Assembly (NCBI GenBank): GCA_027066325.1
Contig: JAMONY010000019.1
Span: forward strand, 1-45,549
Direction: 5' to 3'
Length of the DNA: 45,549 nt
Source: Helicobacteraceae bacterium
GTDB taxonomy: Bacteria; Campylobacterota; Campylobacteria; Campylobacterales; Sulfurimonadaceae
Shown: positions 17,367 to 26,324 of the stretch, piece by piece
Layout of the letters: every line of letters begins with the position of its first letter
Position numbering within the stretch: position 1 is the first letter of the stretch
Program-made: the position numbers and the translations under genes
The notes under the pieces: generated by a model
What the model was told of the DNA's origin: nothing
Databases searched by the model: none
What the model saw: only the letters and a program-made list of their open reading frames with translations

Positions 17367-18534
17367 GATTAATGAGGCTAGGTTTTCTCTTAAATACTCT
17401 ATTATCTACACTACTATTATACTTATTATCCTGCTTGTTCCATTTGCTATATATGATAACTACACCTATAATCTTGAAGAGGTTAAAACAGAGCTAGAGC
17501 TTAAAAAAAAGAGTCTTCTGATCATAAATGAGATAGAGCGATATGATGGTAGGTATCAGAGTTTTTTTAATTTTCCACGATTTAAATCTTTTCAAGCAGG
17601 ACTCTACGATAAAAACTACAACCCAATCTTTACACTTCTAAATCAGCCAACTAGCTCTCTTGAGTTTAGGCAGGGCTATCACAAGCTTGATGAGCAGAGA
17701 TACTATGTGACAAAGTTTTTAGATGATGGTTATTTTGGTGCAACATATCTTATTGTTGAGACAAAGTTCAATATTTACACAATTGTTTTTAACATACTCA
17801 TTGTCTTTTTTTCTATACTCTTTATAACCTTTTTGTTCTCTTTTATGATACTCAAAAACTTCTCAAAACCGTTTAAAGAGATCAATAAAATGTTAGATGA
17901 TTTTATCAAAGACTCTATGCATGAGATTAACACTCCATTGTCGATTATAAACTTAAATGTAGATATATTTACACAAAAACATGGCAAAGATAAAAACCTC
18001 TCACGCATCAAATCTGCTTCAAAGATTCTCTCCTCTTTGTATAATGACATGAACTATCTTATCAAAGAACAAACTATCAATAAGACCAACAAAGAGCAGA
18101 TCAACTTAAGCGAATTTCTGAAAAAATCAGTTGATTACTTTGATGATATTGCTGAACTAAAAGGGATTGTGCTTAAGATCGATATAGAAGATGGAGTGTA
18201 CATAAACTTCTCTGCCGTCAAGCTTCAAAAAATAGTAGATAACAATCTCTCCAATGCCATAAAGTACTCATATGAAGAGCAAGAGGTCATAGTATCTTTA
18301 AAGCGTATCTCCAATAGAGCAGTAGTAAGCTTTAAAGATTACGGCATAGGGATACAAGATCCAGATAAGATCTTCTCAAGATACTACAGAGAAGATCATA
18401 CACAAGGTGGATTTGGTATCGGGCTCAATATTGTGGGTAAGATTGTAAACGAAGAGAAGATTGGTGTCAATATAGTCTCAAAGCTTGGTGAGGGTAGCTG
18501 TTTTGAGTATACTTTTAGAACAAAAACCAGCTAA
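17356..18534 (+). CDS. Sensor histidine kinase
   Basis: Two TM helices, SMHEINTPLSIINLNVDIF (H box), NNLSNAIKYS (N box), DYGIGIQDPDKIFSRYYRE, GGFGIGLNIV. Start moved to TTG 17356; the track N-terminus is out-of-frame response-regulator sequence. Confidence 0.92.
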   Translation: MNLEINEARFSLKYSIIYTTIILIILLVPFAIYDNYTYNLEEVKTELELKKKSLLIINEIERYDGRYQSFFNFPRFKSFQAGLYDKNYNPIFTLLNQPTSSLEFRQGYHKLDEQRYYVTKFLDDGYFGATYLIVETKFNIYTIVFNILIVFFSILFITFLFSFMILKNFSKPFKEINKMLDDFIKDSMHEINTPLSIINLNVDIFTQKHGKDKNLSRIKSASKILSSLYNDMNYLIKEQTINKTNKEQINLSEFLKKSVDYFDDIAELKGIVLKIDIEDGVYINFSAVKLQKIVDNNLSNAIKYSYEEQEVIVSLKRISNRAVVSFKDYGIGIQDPDKIFSRYYREDHTQGGFGIGLNIVGKIVNEEKIGVNIVSKLGEGSCFEYTFRTKTS

Positions 18535-18550
18535 GCTTAAAGGCTCATAT

Positions 18551-21391
18551 ATGAAACAGATAGTTATATTGCTATGTTTTTTTATCTCACAACTTATGGC
18601 ACATGAGTGTAAGTATGAGCTAGATTTACAGATAGATTTGGACTCCAGCACTCTCAAAGGTACAGCACAGATCTACACCTCAAGAGACGACTCTAAGCCG
18701 TTGGTTTTACTACATAGTGATGCTAAAATAACAGCTTTTAAAAACGCAACTTTAAGCATAGACAACGGGATTAGTAAGCTTAGTGATGATGATAAAAATC
18801 TACCTATAACTTTAGATTTTACGCTACCTATAAAGCCTATAAAAGAGACTATATTTCTAACCTCATCTTGGTATCCGCTCATAGAGCACCCATGTAGCTA
18901 TCGAGTATCTATCAAAAAGATACCAGATATGACTTTCATAACAGAGTCAACAGCAACTACACATACTCAAGATAAGATTATATTTGAGTTTAAACATGAA
19001 GTGTCCAGCATACACCTCATAGCCTCATCGCGCTATAAGACTAAAGAGCTAGTACGCAAAGATGGGCTAACTATAAAGAGTGTGTTTTATGGCAATAAAG
19101 ACGCTTTAGCTACACGGTATTTACAAAAGAGTAGTGACTATTTTGATAGATATAAAAAGATTTTTGGCTCACTAGCATTTGATCAATTTAGTATCGTTGA
19201 AGCTCCGTTTCCAGTTGGCTTTGCTATGCCAACTTTTACTCTTATAGGTACACAGATCATCGATAAAGAGTTTATGTTTAAGAGCTCATTGGGTCATGAG
19301 ATAGTGCATCAGTGGCTTGGCAATAGCGTACATGCTATGAGACCTGGCAACTGGAGCGAGGGGCTGAGTACATATTATGCTGATTATCAGTATGCAGCCG
19401 ATAGAGGTGAGGCTAGGGCATACCGTAAAGATATACTGTTAAAATACAACACTTTTGTTGACACTACTAACGATAGGGCACTTATAGAGTTTGTGCAGAA
19501 GAGCGATACAGCATCTGAAGCTATAGGCTATGGTAAAGCGATGTTTTTTTTCTATATGCTAGAGCAGCGCATAGGTAAAAAAGCATTCGATAAAGCAGTC
19601 AAGGAGCTAGTAGGTAATTACACAGATAGAGTTGTTGGCTATAAGATGATGCGCAATCTATTTGAGAAGAGTTCATCGCAAGATCTATATGATTTTTTCA
19701 AAACTTGGGTCTATTTGAGGGGAGCTTTTGCTTTTGATATGACAAACTTAGAGCTTGGGTATGAGATAGATAGTTACTATGTAAGCTTTGATACTATAGG
19801 CAGCTCCATGTTAAAATCACTACCTGTTAAGTTTTGTAAAAAGAGCAGTTGTGTAACAAAGATGATAGATCTTACAAAAACTAGCCACAAAGTCCAACTA
19901 GATGAGGCTCCAGATCGTATCGTTATAGATGATGAGTATAAGATATTTCGTAAGCTTCAACCTCAAGAGATTAGAGCAACTATTGGTACAGTTTTTCAAA
20001 AAGATACTATAGCAGTAGTGGATCCAGCAGATAGGGCAAAATTTGCCAATATCTTAAAAAACTTTAAGCAGATCAGAGATAGTGACAAGATCACCTATAA
20101 AGAGGCATCATCATCTAATCTACTACTGCTAGGAGCTAACAATAACTTCTTAAGACAGCTAGCCATAAAATATGTGCTCGATGAGAGAGGCTCAAAAGTT
20201 GAGGCATTTAAAAATCCACTCAATATCTCTAAAAGTATTGTAGTTATAGACTCAAACTCTACTCTACAAGCGTATAAACTAAAACATCTACATAGATACT
20301 CAACGGTCATCTTTCAAGATCACAAAGTACTACATAAAAGCATAAAACCTTCACAAAATGGTGTTGTATTTAAGATAGATAGTGGCTCAAAAGCTACTCT
20401 ACCTACTACGCTTGAGCTAGATGATATTTTGCCAGATCTATCAAAATCAAAAGTTGTATATATAGGTGAAAATCACACAGAATTTTCAAATCATATCAAT
20501 CAGTTAGAGATTATTAAAGCCATGTATAATACCCATAAGAGACTAGCCATAGGCTTAGAGATGTTTCAACAACCATTTCAGAGCATACTAGATGCATATG
20601 TATCTAGCAAGATAGATGAGAGAGAGATGTTGCAACAAACAGAGTATTTTAAAAGATGGCAGTATGACTATAATCTATATAAACCGATCTTACTTTATGC
20701 TAGAGAGCATAAAATCCCTCTTGTAGCTCTAAATATAGATAGAAATATCACCTCAACGATCTCAAAATCATCACTTGATGGGCTAAATGCAGAGCAAAAA
20801 AGTCTACTACCAGACTCTATAGAATTTGTCTCTAAAGCCTATAGAGACAAACTTTTTAAGATCTATGGCGCACATACAAACTCAAAATTTGGCAGTTTTG
20901 ATGACTTCTTTTATGCGCAGCTGATCTGGGATGAGAGTATGGCATCAAAAGTTGCTTCATATCTGCACGAGAATCCAGATAGTGCTATGGCAGTTCTAGC
21001 AGGCAATGGTCATGTTATGCATGGTTATGGTATACCAGATCGTGCAAAACGACGCGGTATAAAGGAGTATAAGATAGTAGCCCAGTCAATCTCTATCTCA
21101 GACTCTGTAGCCGACTACATACTCTACCCATCACCCATAAAAACTAAAGAGGCAAAAAAGCTTGGAGTTATGCTCGATACAAGTAGCGATAAACTTAAAA
21201 TCATCAAAGTGTTTGCAGACTCTAGTGGTGCTAAAGCTGGCTTGAGACATGGTGATACAATTGTGTCTATTGATGATCGTGCAATATCTAAACTGCATGA
21301 GCTAAAAGAGGTGCTATATTTTACCTCTAAAGAGTTAAATCTTACCATCTTAAGAGATTCAAAAAGTATAGATCTTAATCTATCTTGGTAG
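18551..21391 (+). CDS. M1-family metallopeptidase / ChaN-like (heme-binding, DUF399) / PDZ fusion, exported
   Basis: Signal peptide MKQIVILLCFFISQLMA; GFAMPTFTLIG and HEIVHQWLGN...GNWSEGLSTYYAD (M1); KVVYIGENHTEFSNHINQLEII...IGLEMFQQPFQ...VLAGNGHVMHGYGIP (ChaN); C-terminal VFADSSGAKAGLRHGDTIVSIDDRAISKLHELKEVL (PDZ). Confidence 0.9.
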   Translation: MKQIVILLCFFISQLMAHECKYELDLQIDLDSSTLKGTAQIYTSRDDSKPLVLLHSDAKITAFKNATLSIDNGISKLSDDDKNLPITLDFTLPIKPIKETIFLTSSWYPLIEHPCSYRVSIKKIPDMTFITESTATTHTQDKIIFEFKHEVSSIHLIASSRYKTKELVRKDGLTIKSVFYGNKDALATRYLQKSSDYFDRYKKIFGSLAFDQFSIVEAPFPVGFAMPTFTLIGTQIIDKEFMFKSSLGHEIVHQWLGNSVHAMRPGNWSEGLSTYYADYQYAADRGEARAYRKDILLKYNTFVDTTNDRALIEFVQKSDTASEAIGYGKAMFFFYMLEQRIGKKAFDKAVKELVGNYTDRVVGYKMMRNLFEKSSSQDLYDFFKTWVYLRGAFAFDMTNLELGYEIDSYYVSFDTIGSSMLKSLPVKFCKKSSCVTKMIDLTKTSHKVQLDEAPDRIVIDDEYKIFRKLQPQEIRATIGTVFQKDTIAVVDPADRAKFANILKNFKQIRDSDKITYKEASSSNLLLLGANNNFLRQLAIKYVLDERGSKVEAFKNPLNISKSIVVIDSNSTLQAYKLKHLHRYSTVIFQDHKVLHKSIKPSQNGVVFKIDSGSKATLPTTLELDDILPDLSKSKVVYIGENHTEFSNHINQLEIIKAMYNTHKRLAIGLEMFQQPFQSILDAYVSSKIDEREMLQQTEYFKRWQYDYNLYKPILLYAREHKIPLVALNIDRNITSTISKSSLDGLNAEQKSLLPDSIEFVSKAYRDKLFKIYGAHTNSKFGSFDDFFYAQLIWDESMASKVASYLHENPDSAMAVLAGNGHVMHGYGIPDRAKRRGIKEYKIVAQSISISDSVADYILYPSPIKTKEAKKLGVMLDTSSDKLKIIKVFADSSGAKAGLRHGDTIVSIDDRAISKLHELKEVLYFTSKELNLTILRDSKSIDLNLSW

Positions 21392-21406
21392 AGAGACTAG
21401 CTCTCT
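21390..21406. terminator. Short hairpin spanning both stop codons of convergent genes
   Basis: AGAGAG-ACTAG-CTCTCT, perfect 6-bp stem; overlaps stop of the M1-ChaN-PDZ gene (+) and stop of the Gfo/Idh gene (-). Confidence 0.35.
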
Positions 21407-22293
21407 AAGGCTACCTCTAGCGTAACAATACTGTCTTCTATGCTTGCTAAAGAGCCTCTATTATTGCTCTTTAGATACTCTACAAATGCCTCTATCTCTT
21501 TTAACAAAGGCTCATCTTTTTTTATGTGACAACCTCTAGTCACATATGAGTTGTTTATGTGAAAGTTAGAGTATTCGGTCAGATTTTGGGTGATAAGATC
21601 AGCCTCAAAGTAGCTATCTTTACAAGCTACTTCAATGGTGCGTTTTTTAAATGGTGTGAGCCAGTTTGTCAATATCTCAGCTACTATATCATCTTCTAGA
21701 CGAAAACTAAGCACCGCATTGTCTTCATAGTGGTTGTGAATTTTGCGTGATTTGAAAATGGCCTGCTCTTGGATGTCGCGATGTGTGATAAAGCGCATTA
21801 GGTCTATGTCGTGCACTGATAGATCCGTTAGGACACCAACATCTGCTATGCGTGGAGGAAATGGTCCTACTCTAGTGATAGAGACTGTATATATCTCTTT
21901 GTCTTGTAGCTCCTCTTTTAAGGCTTGGACTACTGGATTGAACCTCTCTACATGACCCACGCAGCTCTTTACGCCAGCCTCTAGCGCTTTTTGTTGGATC
22001 AATAGCGCATCTTCTAAGTTTGATGCTACTGGTTTCTCTACAAATATATCTATATTTGCAGCAATACACTTTAGAGCTATCTCTTTATGTAAAAATGTAG
22101 GAACGGCTATGATAGCAGCATCTATCTCACACTCACAAAGCATACTGTCTATATCACTAAAAAATGGCTCACTATACTCATCCGTATTGATCGCATCACA
22201 AAGTGCAACTATCTCTACAGAGTCTAGCAAACTAGCAACTCTATAGTGATTTTTGCCCATAGAGCCAAGACCTATGATAGCTAACTTAATCAA
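21397..22293 (-). CDS. gnnA: Gfo/Idh/MocA-family oxidoreductase, probable UDP-GlcNAc 3-dehydrogenase (GnnA-like)
   Basis: MIKLAIIGLGSMGKNHYRVASLL Rossmann motif, DIFVEKPVA, GHVERFNPVVQAL, DLSVHDIDLMRFI; next to a DegT aminotransferase and lpxB. Confidence 0.75.
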   Translation of the reverse strand: MIKLAIIGLGSMGKNHYRVASLLDSVEIVALCDAINTDEYSEPFFSDIDSMLCECEIDAAIIAVPTFLHKEIALKCIAANIDIFVEKPVASNLEDALLIQQKALEAGVKSCVGHVERFNPVVQALKEELQDKEIYTVSITRVGPFPPRIADVGVLTDLSVHDIDLMRFITHRDIQEQAIFKSRKIHNHYEDNAVLSFRLEDDIVAEILTNWLTPFKKRTIEVACKDSYFEADLITQNLTEYSNFHINNSYVTRGCHIKKDEPLLKEIEAFVEYLKSNNRGSLASIEDSIVTLEVALES

Positions 22294-23390
22294 GATAGAG
22301 CCTTTTTTAGAGCCTCGACTACCATATCTTGCTCACTAGTTGTTAAAAATGGACTCATAGGAAGAGAGAGTATCTGTGCACTCACTCTCTCGCTAACAGC
22401 AAAATCACCCTCTCGATATCCAAGTGAGTTAAATGCCTCTTGTAGATGAAGTGGTAGCGGGTAGTGAACAGCTGTTGGTATGTCGGCTCTACTTAATGCC
22501 TCAACTACATTGGCTCTATCTTTAACACGAATGGAGTACTGCGCATATACACTACTGTTACCATCAGCAACCACTGGTGTAACAGCTTCTGTATCTTTTA
22601 AAAGATCACTATATCTTTGACCTATTGCTACTCTTTGTGCTACTTCGCTACTAAAGTGTTTTAGCTTAACTCTTAGTATGGCAGCTTGTATAGCGTCTAA
22701 TCTGGCATTTAGACCTATGAGTGAGTGCCTATATCTCTGTTTTTGACCATGATTTAATAGCACTCTCATTTTAGCAGCTACTGCATCATCATCGGTAAAT
22801 ATCGCACCACCATCGCCATATGCTCCAAGTGGTTTTGATGGGAAAAATGATGTACAGCCTATGGTCGATAGGGCACAAGATTTTCTACCTTGGTACTCTG
22901 CACCAAAGCTCTGGCAACCATCTTCTATGACTATGAGGTTGTGTTTTGAAGCTATAGCATTGATGCTAGTCATATCTGCGCACTGTCCATAGAGTGAGAC
23001 TGGAAGTATCGCTTTTGTGCGCTCTGTGATGGCATCTTCTATAAGAGCTGGATTGATGTTGTAGCTACTCTCGTCTATATCTACAAAGACAGGCTTTGCT
23101 CCTAAAAATGAGATCACCTCAGCAGTAGCTATAAAAGTAAAAGGTGTAGTGATTACCTCGTCACCAGCCTTGATATCAAGTGCCATCAAAGAGAGCAGAA
23201 GTGCATCTGTACCACTGCTACACCCTATGGCATGTTTGACTCCAACAAAAGAGGCTATCTCACTCTCAAAGCTATCAAGCTCTGATCCTCCAATGAACTG
23301 TGCGCTATCGAGCACTTTGGCTATAGCCTCATCAATCTCATCTTTGTACTTAGCATACTGCGCTTTTAAGTCTATAAAATTAATCTTCAT
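22290..23390 (-). CDS. gnnB: DegT/DnrJ/EryC1 PLP-dependent sugar aminotransferase (GnnB-like)
   Basis: INFIDLKAQYAKYKDEIDEAI, CSSGTDALLLSLMAL, EDGCQSFGAEYQGR, TSFFPSKPLGAYGDGGAIFTDDD (PLP lysine). Confidence 0.8.
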   Translation of the reverse strand: MKINFIDLKAQYAKYKDEIDEAIAKVLDSAQFIGGSELDSFESEIASFVGVKHAIGCSSGTDALLLSLMALDIKAGDEVITTPFTFIATAEVISFLGAKPVFVDIDESSYNINPALIEDAITERTKAILPVSLYGQCADMTSINAIASKHNLIVIEDGCQSFGAEYQGRKSCALSTIGCTSFFPSKPLGAYGDGGAIFTDDDAVAAKMRVLLNHGQKQRYRHSLIGLNARLDAIQAAILRVKLKHFSSEVAQRVAIGQRYSDLLKDTEAVTPVVADGNSSVYAQYSIRVKDRANVVEALSRADIPTAVHYPLPLHLQEAFNSLGYREGDFAVSERVSAQILSLPMSPFLTTSEQDMVVEALKKALS

Positions 23391-24436
23391 CTCTCACCTT
23401 TTATGATATCGGCAACCCGTTTTGAGCTACCATGTTTGAGGTAGTCTCTTAGTCTTTTTGAGTCATCTAAAAACTGCTCACAATCAAACTCTCTCATACA
23501 CTCTATGAGAGCTTCAGTATTTACGCCATCTTGTATAAACTCAGGATGTATAATCCTGCCATTACTGCGACTAAACATGATATTTGCTAGCCCTATGTGC
23601 TCTAGCTTCACTAGCTTTTTTGCTATGATATAGTCTAGCGGTTTAGCTATGTAGCAGAGTGCAAATGGCATGCCTATGAGTGATGCTTCAAGTGTTGCTG
23701 TACCGCTACAGATAAAACCAAAATCACTCTGCATTAAAGCCATGTGTGCATCACTAGTGACAACAAACTGTGATAGATTACCATAAAGTTCATCTCTTTT
23801 ATCTAAAGCGATGTGATCAGGCACTACAATAACTGCCTCTGCATCTATCTTTTTCTGTACAGCATGAAAAATTGGCATAAGTTTTTTGATCTCACTTCGC
23901 CTGCTACCCGGCATAAAAACTACCCTTTTTATCTCTTTTGAGGCACTCTGTTTAAACTCTCTTATCTCATCCAAAAGTGGGTGCCCTACATACTCTATTG
24001 GTGCATCTAGAGCGTAGTACTCTCTCTCAAAAGGGAGTATCGATGCAAGAGTGTCTATATTGCTCTGAAGAGTAGCAATACGACCTCTTTTCCAAGCCCA
24101 AGCTTGAGGTAAGATGTAGTATATGATCTCAAGATCTGGATGAGCTTTTTTAAGCCTCTTTGCTAGTGGTAGATTAAAGCCTGATGAGTCTATGAGAAGC
24201 ACTTTATCAACACCACAGGAGAGTTCAACCATCTGTGCAGCTAGCTTGAAAAAGAGTCTAAGCTTAAAAAGTGCATCTGTAAATCCCATGATGGCTAAAG
24301 AGCGTAGATCTACAATCGGATCTCCAAGTGATGAGTCAAAGATCCCAACTAGCTCAACACTCTCATCAAGCTCACAGCAGAGCGCTTTTAGATGGACATT
24401 GGCAGAGTGCTCTAGTGCGCTTACTAAAAGTCTCAT
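23387..24436 (-). CDS. lpxB: Lipid-A-disaccharide synthase
   Basis: MRLLVSALEHSANVHLKALCCEL, LIDSSGFNLPLAKRLKKAHPDLEIIYYILPQAWAWKRGR, PFEREYY, YVGHPLLDE, MPGSRRSEIKKLMP, SGTATLEASLIGMPFALCY. Start moved to the MRLLV ATG. Confidence 0.94.
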   Translation of the reverse strand: MRLLVSALEHSANVHLKALCCELDESVELVGIFDSSLGDPIVDLRSLAIMGFTDALFKLRLFFKLAAQMVELSCGVDKVLLIDSSGFNLPLAKRLKKAHPDLEIIYYILPQAWAWKRGRIATLQSNIDTLASILPFEREYYALDAPIEYVGHPLLDEIREFKQSASKEIKRVVFMPGSRRSEIKKLMPIFHAVQKKIDAEAVIVVPDHIALDKRDELYGNLSQFVVTSDAHMALMQSDFGFICSGTATLEASLIGMPFALCYIAKPLDYIIAKKLVKLEHIGLANIMFSRSNGRIIHPEFIQDGVNTEALIECMREFDCEQFLDDSKRLRDYLKHGSSKRVADIIKGER

Positions 24437-24461
24437 CTCTTTTTTTCCTTTTATGTTATAC

Positions 24462-24473
24462 AATTGCGCAATT
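24462..24473. promoter_or_regulatory. Perfect 12-bp palindrome AATTGCGCAATT between overlapping divergent promoters (lpxB / ABC exporter)
   Basis: Plus strand TG-T-TATACA extended -10 (24457-24462) and minus strand TATAAT (24476-24471) flank the palindrome. Confidence 0.45.
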
Positions 24474-24493
24474 ATAACTAAAAAAGGATTGCT

Positions 24494-26257
24494 TTGAGCA
24501 AGCAGATCACCTATAGATCACTACTGCAAGATGCACTAAAATTTCGCTCTCATATAGTCTTAGGTCAGAGTATTGCACTTTTTGTAGTGCTTGTATCACT
24601 GCCTATACCACTACTTTTTCCACTACTTATAGATCAAGTTCTGCTTCACAAGCCAGCTCAATTGACATCATTAATAGATACTCTATTTGCTCCATCACAA
24701 CCATGGGGATATGTGCTCATAGTGCTATTTACAACACTTCTGTTGCGCCTTATTTTTATGGTTACTAACATCTACCAACTGCGCCTATTTACACTGATAT
24801 CAAAACATCTAGTTTATAAAATAAGGAAAAAAATTCTTAACCATTTAGGATCTGTAAGTGTAGCCGAATATGAGTCATTAGGTGGAGGTGGTGTGAGTGC
24901 TAAGATGGTTACCGATATAGATACAGTTGATGCGTTTATAGGTGTGAGTATTGGGCGTGCGATAGTCTCTGTATTGTCACTCATAGGCATAGCTATTATA
25001 CTGCTCTATATCAACTATCAGCTAGCACTTATGATACTTATACTCAACCCAACCATTATAGCTATAACAAACTTATTGGCTAGGCGTATTAGAAGATTAA
25101 AAAAAGATGAAAACTCTCAGATAGAGAAATTTCAAAACCGACTCAGTGAGACACTAGATCTTTTTGTACAGATACGCACCTACAATCAAGAGAGCAGATA
25201 TATAGCTAAGATGGCTCAAGATGCAGCGTCTATTAAAAAGGCATCATCGGCATTTGGCTGGAAGAGTGAAGCGGCTTCTCAGGGGTCTGCATTTCTGTTT
25301 CTTAGTGGATTTGAGTTTTTTCGTGCTGCCTCTATGGTTATGGTGCTCTCATCGTCGCTATCTATTGGTGAGATGTTTGCAGTTATTGGATATTTATGGT
25401 TTATGGTGACGCCTCTTCAGGATCTGTTAAACATAGTCTTCTCTTACCAAAATGCAACAGTGGCACTAACACGCTTAAATGCCCTACTAGATCTTAAAAA
25501 AGAGCCATCATACCCACACATACACAACCCGTTTAAAGATCAAGTAACAAATGCCATTACGCTAAAAAATATCAACTTCTCATACGCCTCAACGCGTGTG
25601 TTACATGATATCAACATGCATATACCACACGGTAAAACAGTAGCCCTCATAGGTCATAGCGGAAGCGGTAAAACTACACTAGCACACCTCATACTAGGAC
25701 TATATGCACCAGAGTCTGGCTCTATATATATAGACAATGTGCCTGTAGAGCAGATAGGCTTAGATGTAGTGCGCTCTCATGTCGCCTTGGTTCTGCAATC
25801 ACCTAAGATGTTTAACGACACACTAAGACAAAATCTTACACTAGGTCGCAATATTGATGATAGCACCATAGAGCAAGCACTAAAGATAGCACAACTTAGT
25901 ACTCTAGTCTCAAAACTACCAGAGGCTCTGGAGACTATGATTGGTAAAGATGGCGTAAGACTATCAGGCGGTGAGAGGCAGAGAGTCTCAATAGCTAGAA
26001 TGATACTACACTCTGCAAATATCATACTACTAGATGAGTCTACATCTGCACTCGATACAACCACAGAGAGTGATCTATTTAGATCTATGAGAGAGCATCT
26101 TATGGGCAAAACTACACTTATTATTGCACACCGTCAAAGTACCATAGAGCATGCTGATCTTATCTATGTTCTTAAAAATGGTCGCATCATACAGCACGGA
26201 GAGCCTAAAGATCTAAGAGAAGAAGATGGATACTATAAGAACTTTGTACTATCTTAG
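24494..26257 (+). CDS. ABC transporter, fused TM + ATPase domains (MsbA/lipid-exporter-like)
   Basis: TM N-terminus; Walker A GHSGSGKTTL, LSGGERQRVSIARMIL signature, Walker B IILLDESTSALD, H-loop IIAHR. Confidence 0.92.
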   Translation: MSKQITYRSLLQDALKFRSHIVLGQSIALFVVLVSLPIPLLFPLLIDQVLLHKPAQLTSLIDTLFAPSQPWGYVLIVLFTTLLLRLIFMVTNIYQLRLFTLISKHLVYKIRKKILNHLGSVSVAEYESLGGGGVSAKMVTDIDTVDAFIGVSIGRAIVSVLSLIGIAIILLYINYQLALMILILNPTIIAITNLLARRIRRLKKDENSQIEKFQNRLSETLDLFVQIRTYNQESRYIAKMAQDAASIKKASSAFGWKSEAASQGSAFLFLSGFEFFRAASMVMVLSSSLSIGEMFAVIGYLWFMVTPLQDLLNIVFSYQNATVALTRLNALLDLKKEPSYPHIHNPFKDQVTNAITLKNINFSYASTRVLHDINMHIPHGKTVALIGHSGSGKTTLAHLILGLYAPESGSIYIDNVPVEQIGLDVVRSHVALVLQSPKMFNDTLRQNLTLGRNIDDSTIEQALKIAQLSTLVSKLPEALETMIGKDGVRLSGGERQRVSIARMILHSANIILLDESTSALDTTTESDLFRSMREHLMGKTTLIIAHRQSTIEHADLIYVLKNGRIIQHGEPKDLREEDGYYKNFVLS

Positions 26258-26324
26258 CGCTACAATTTAGTACTTTTATAGGCAAGAGTGCTATAATTGC
26301 ACTAAAAATAGTAGTGGAGTTTTT

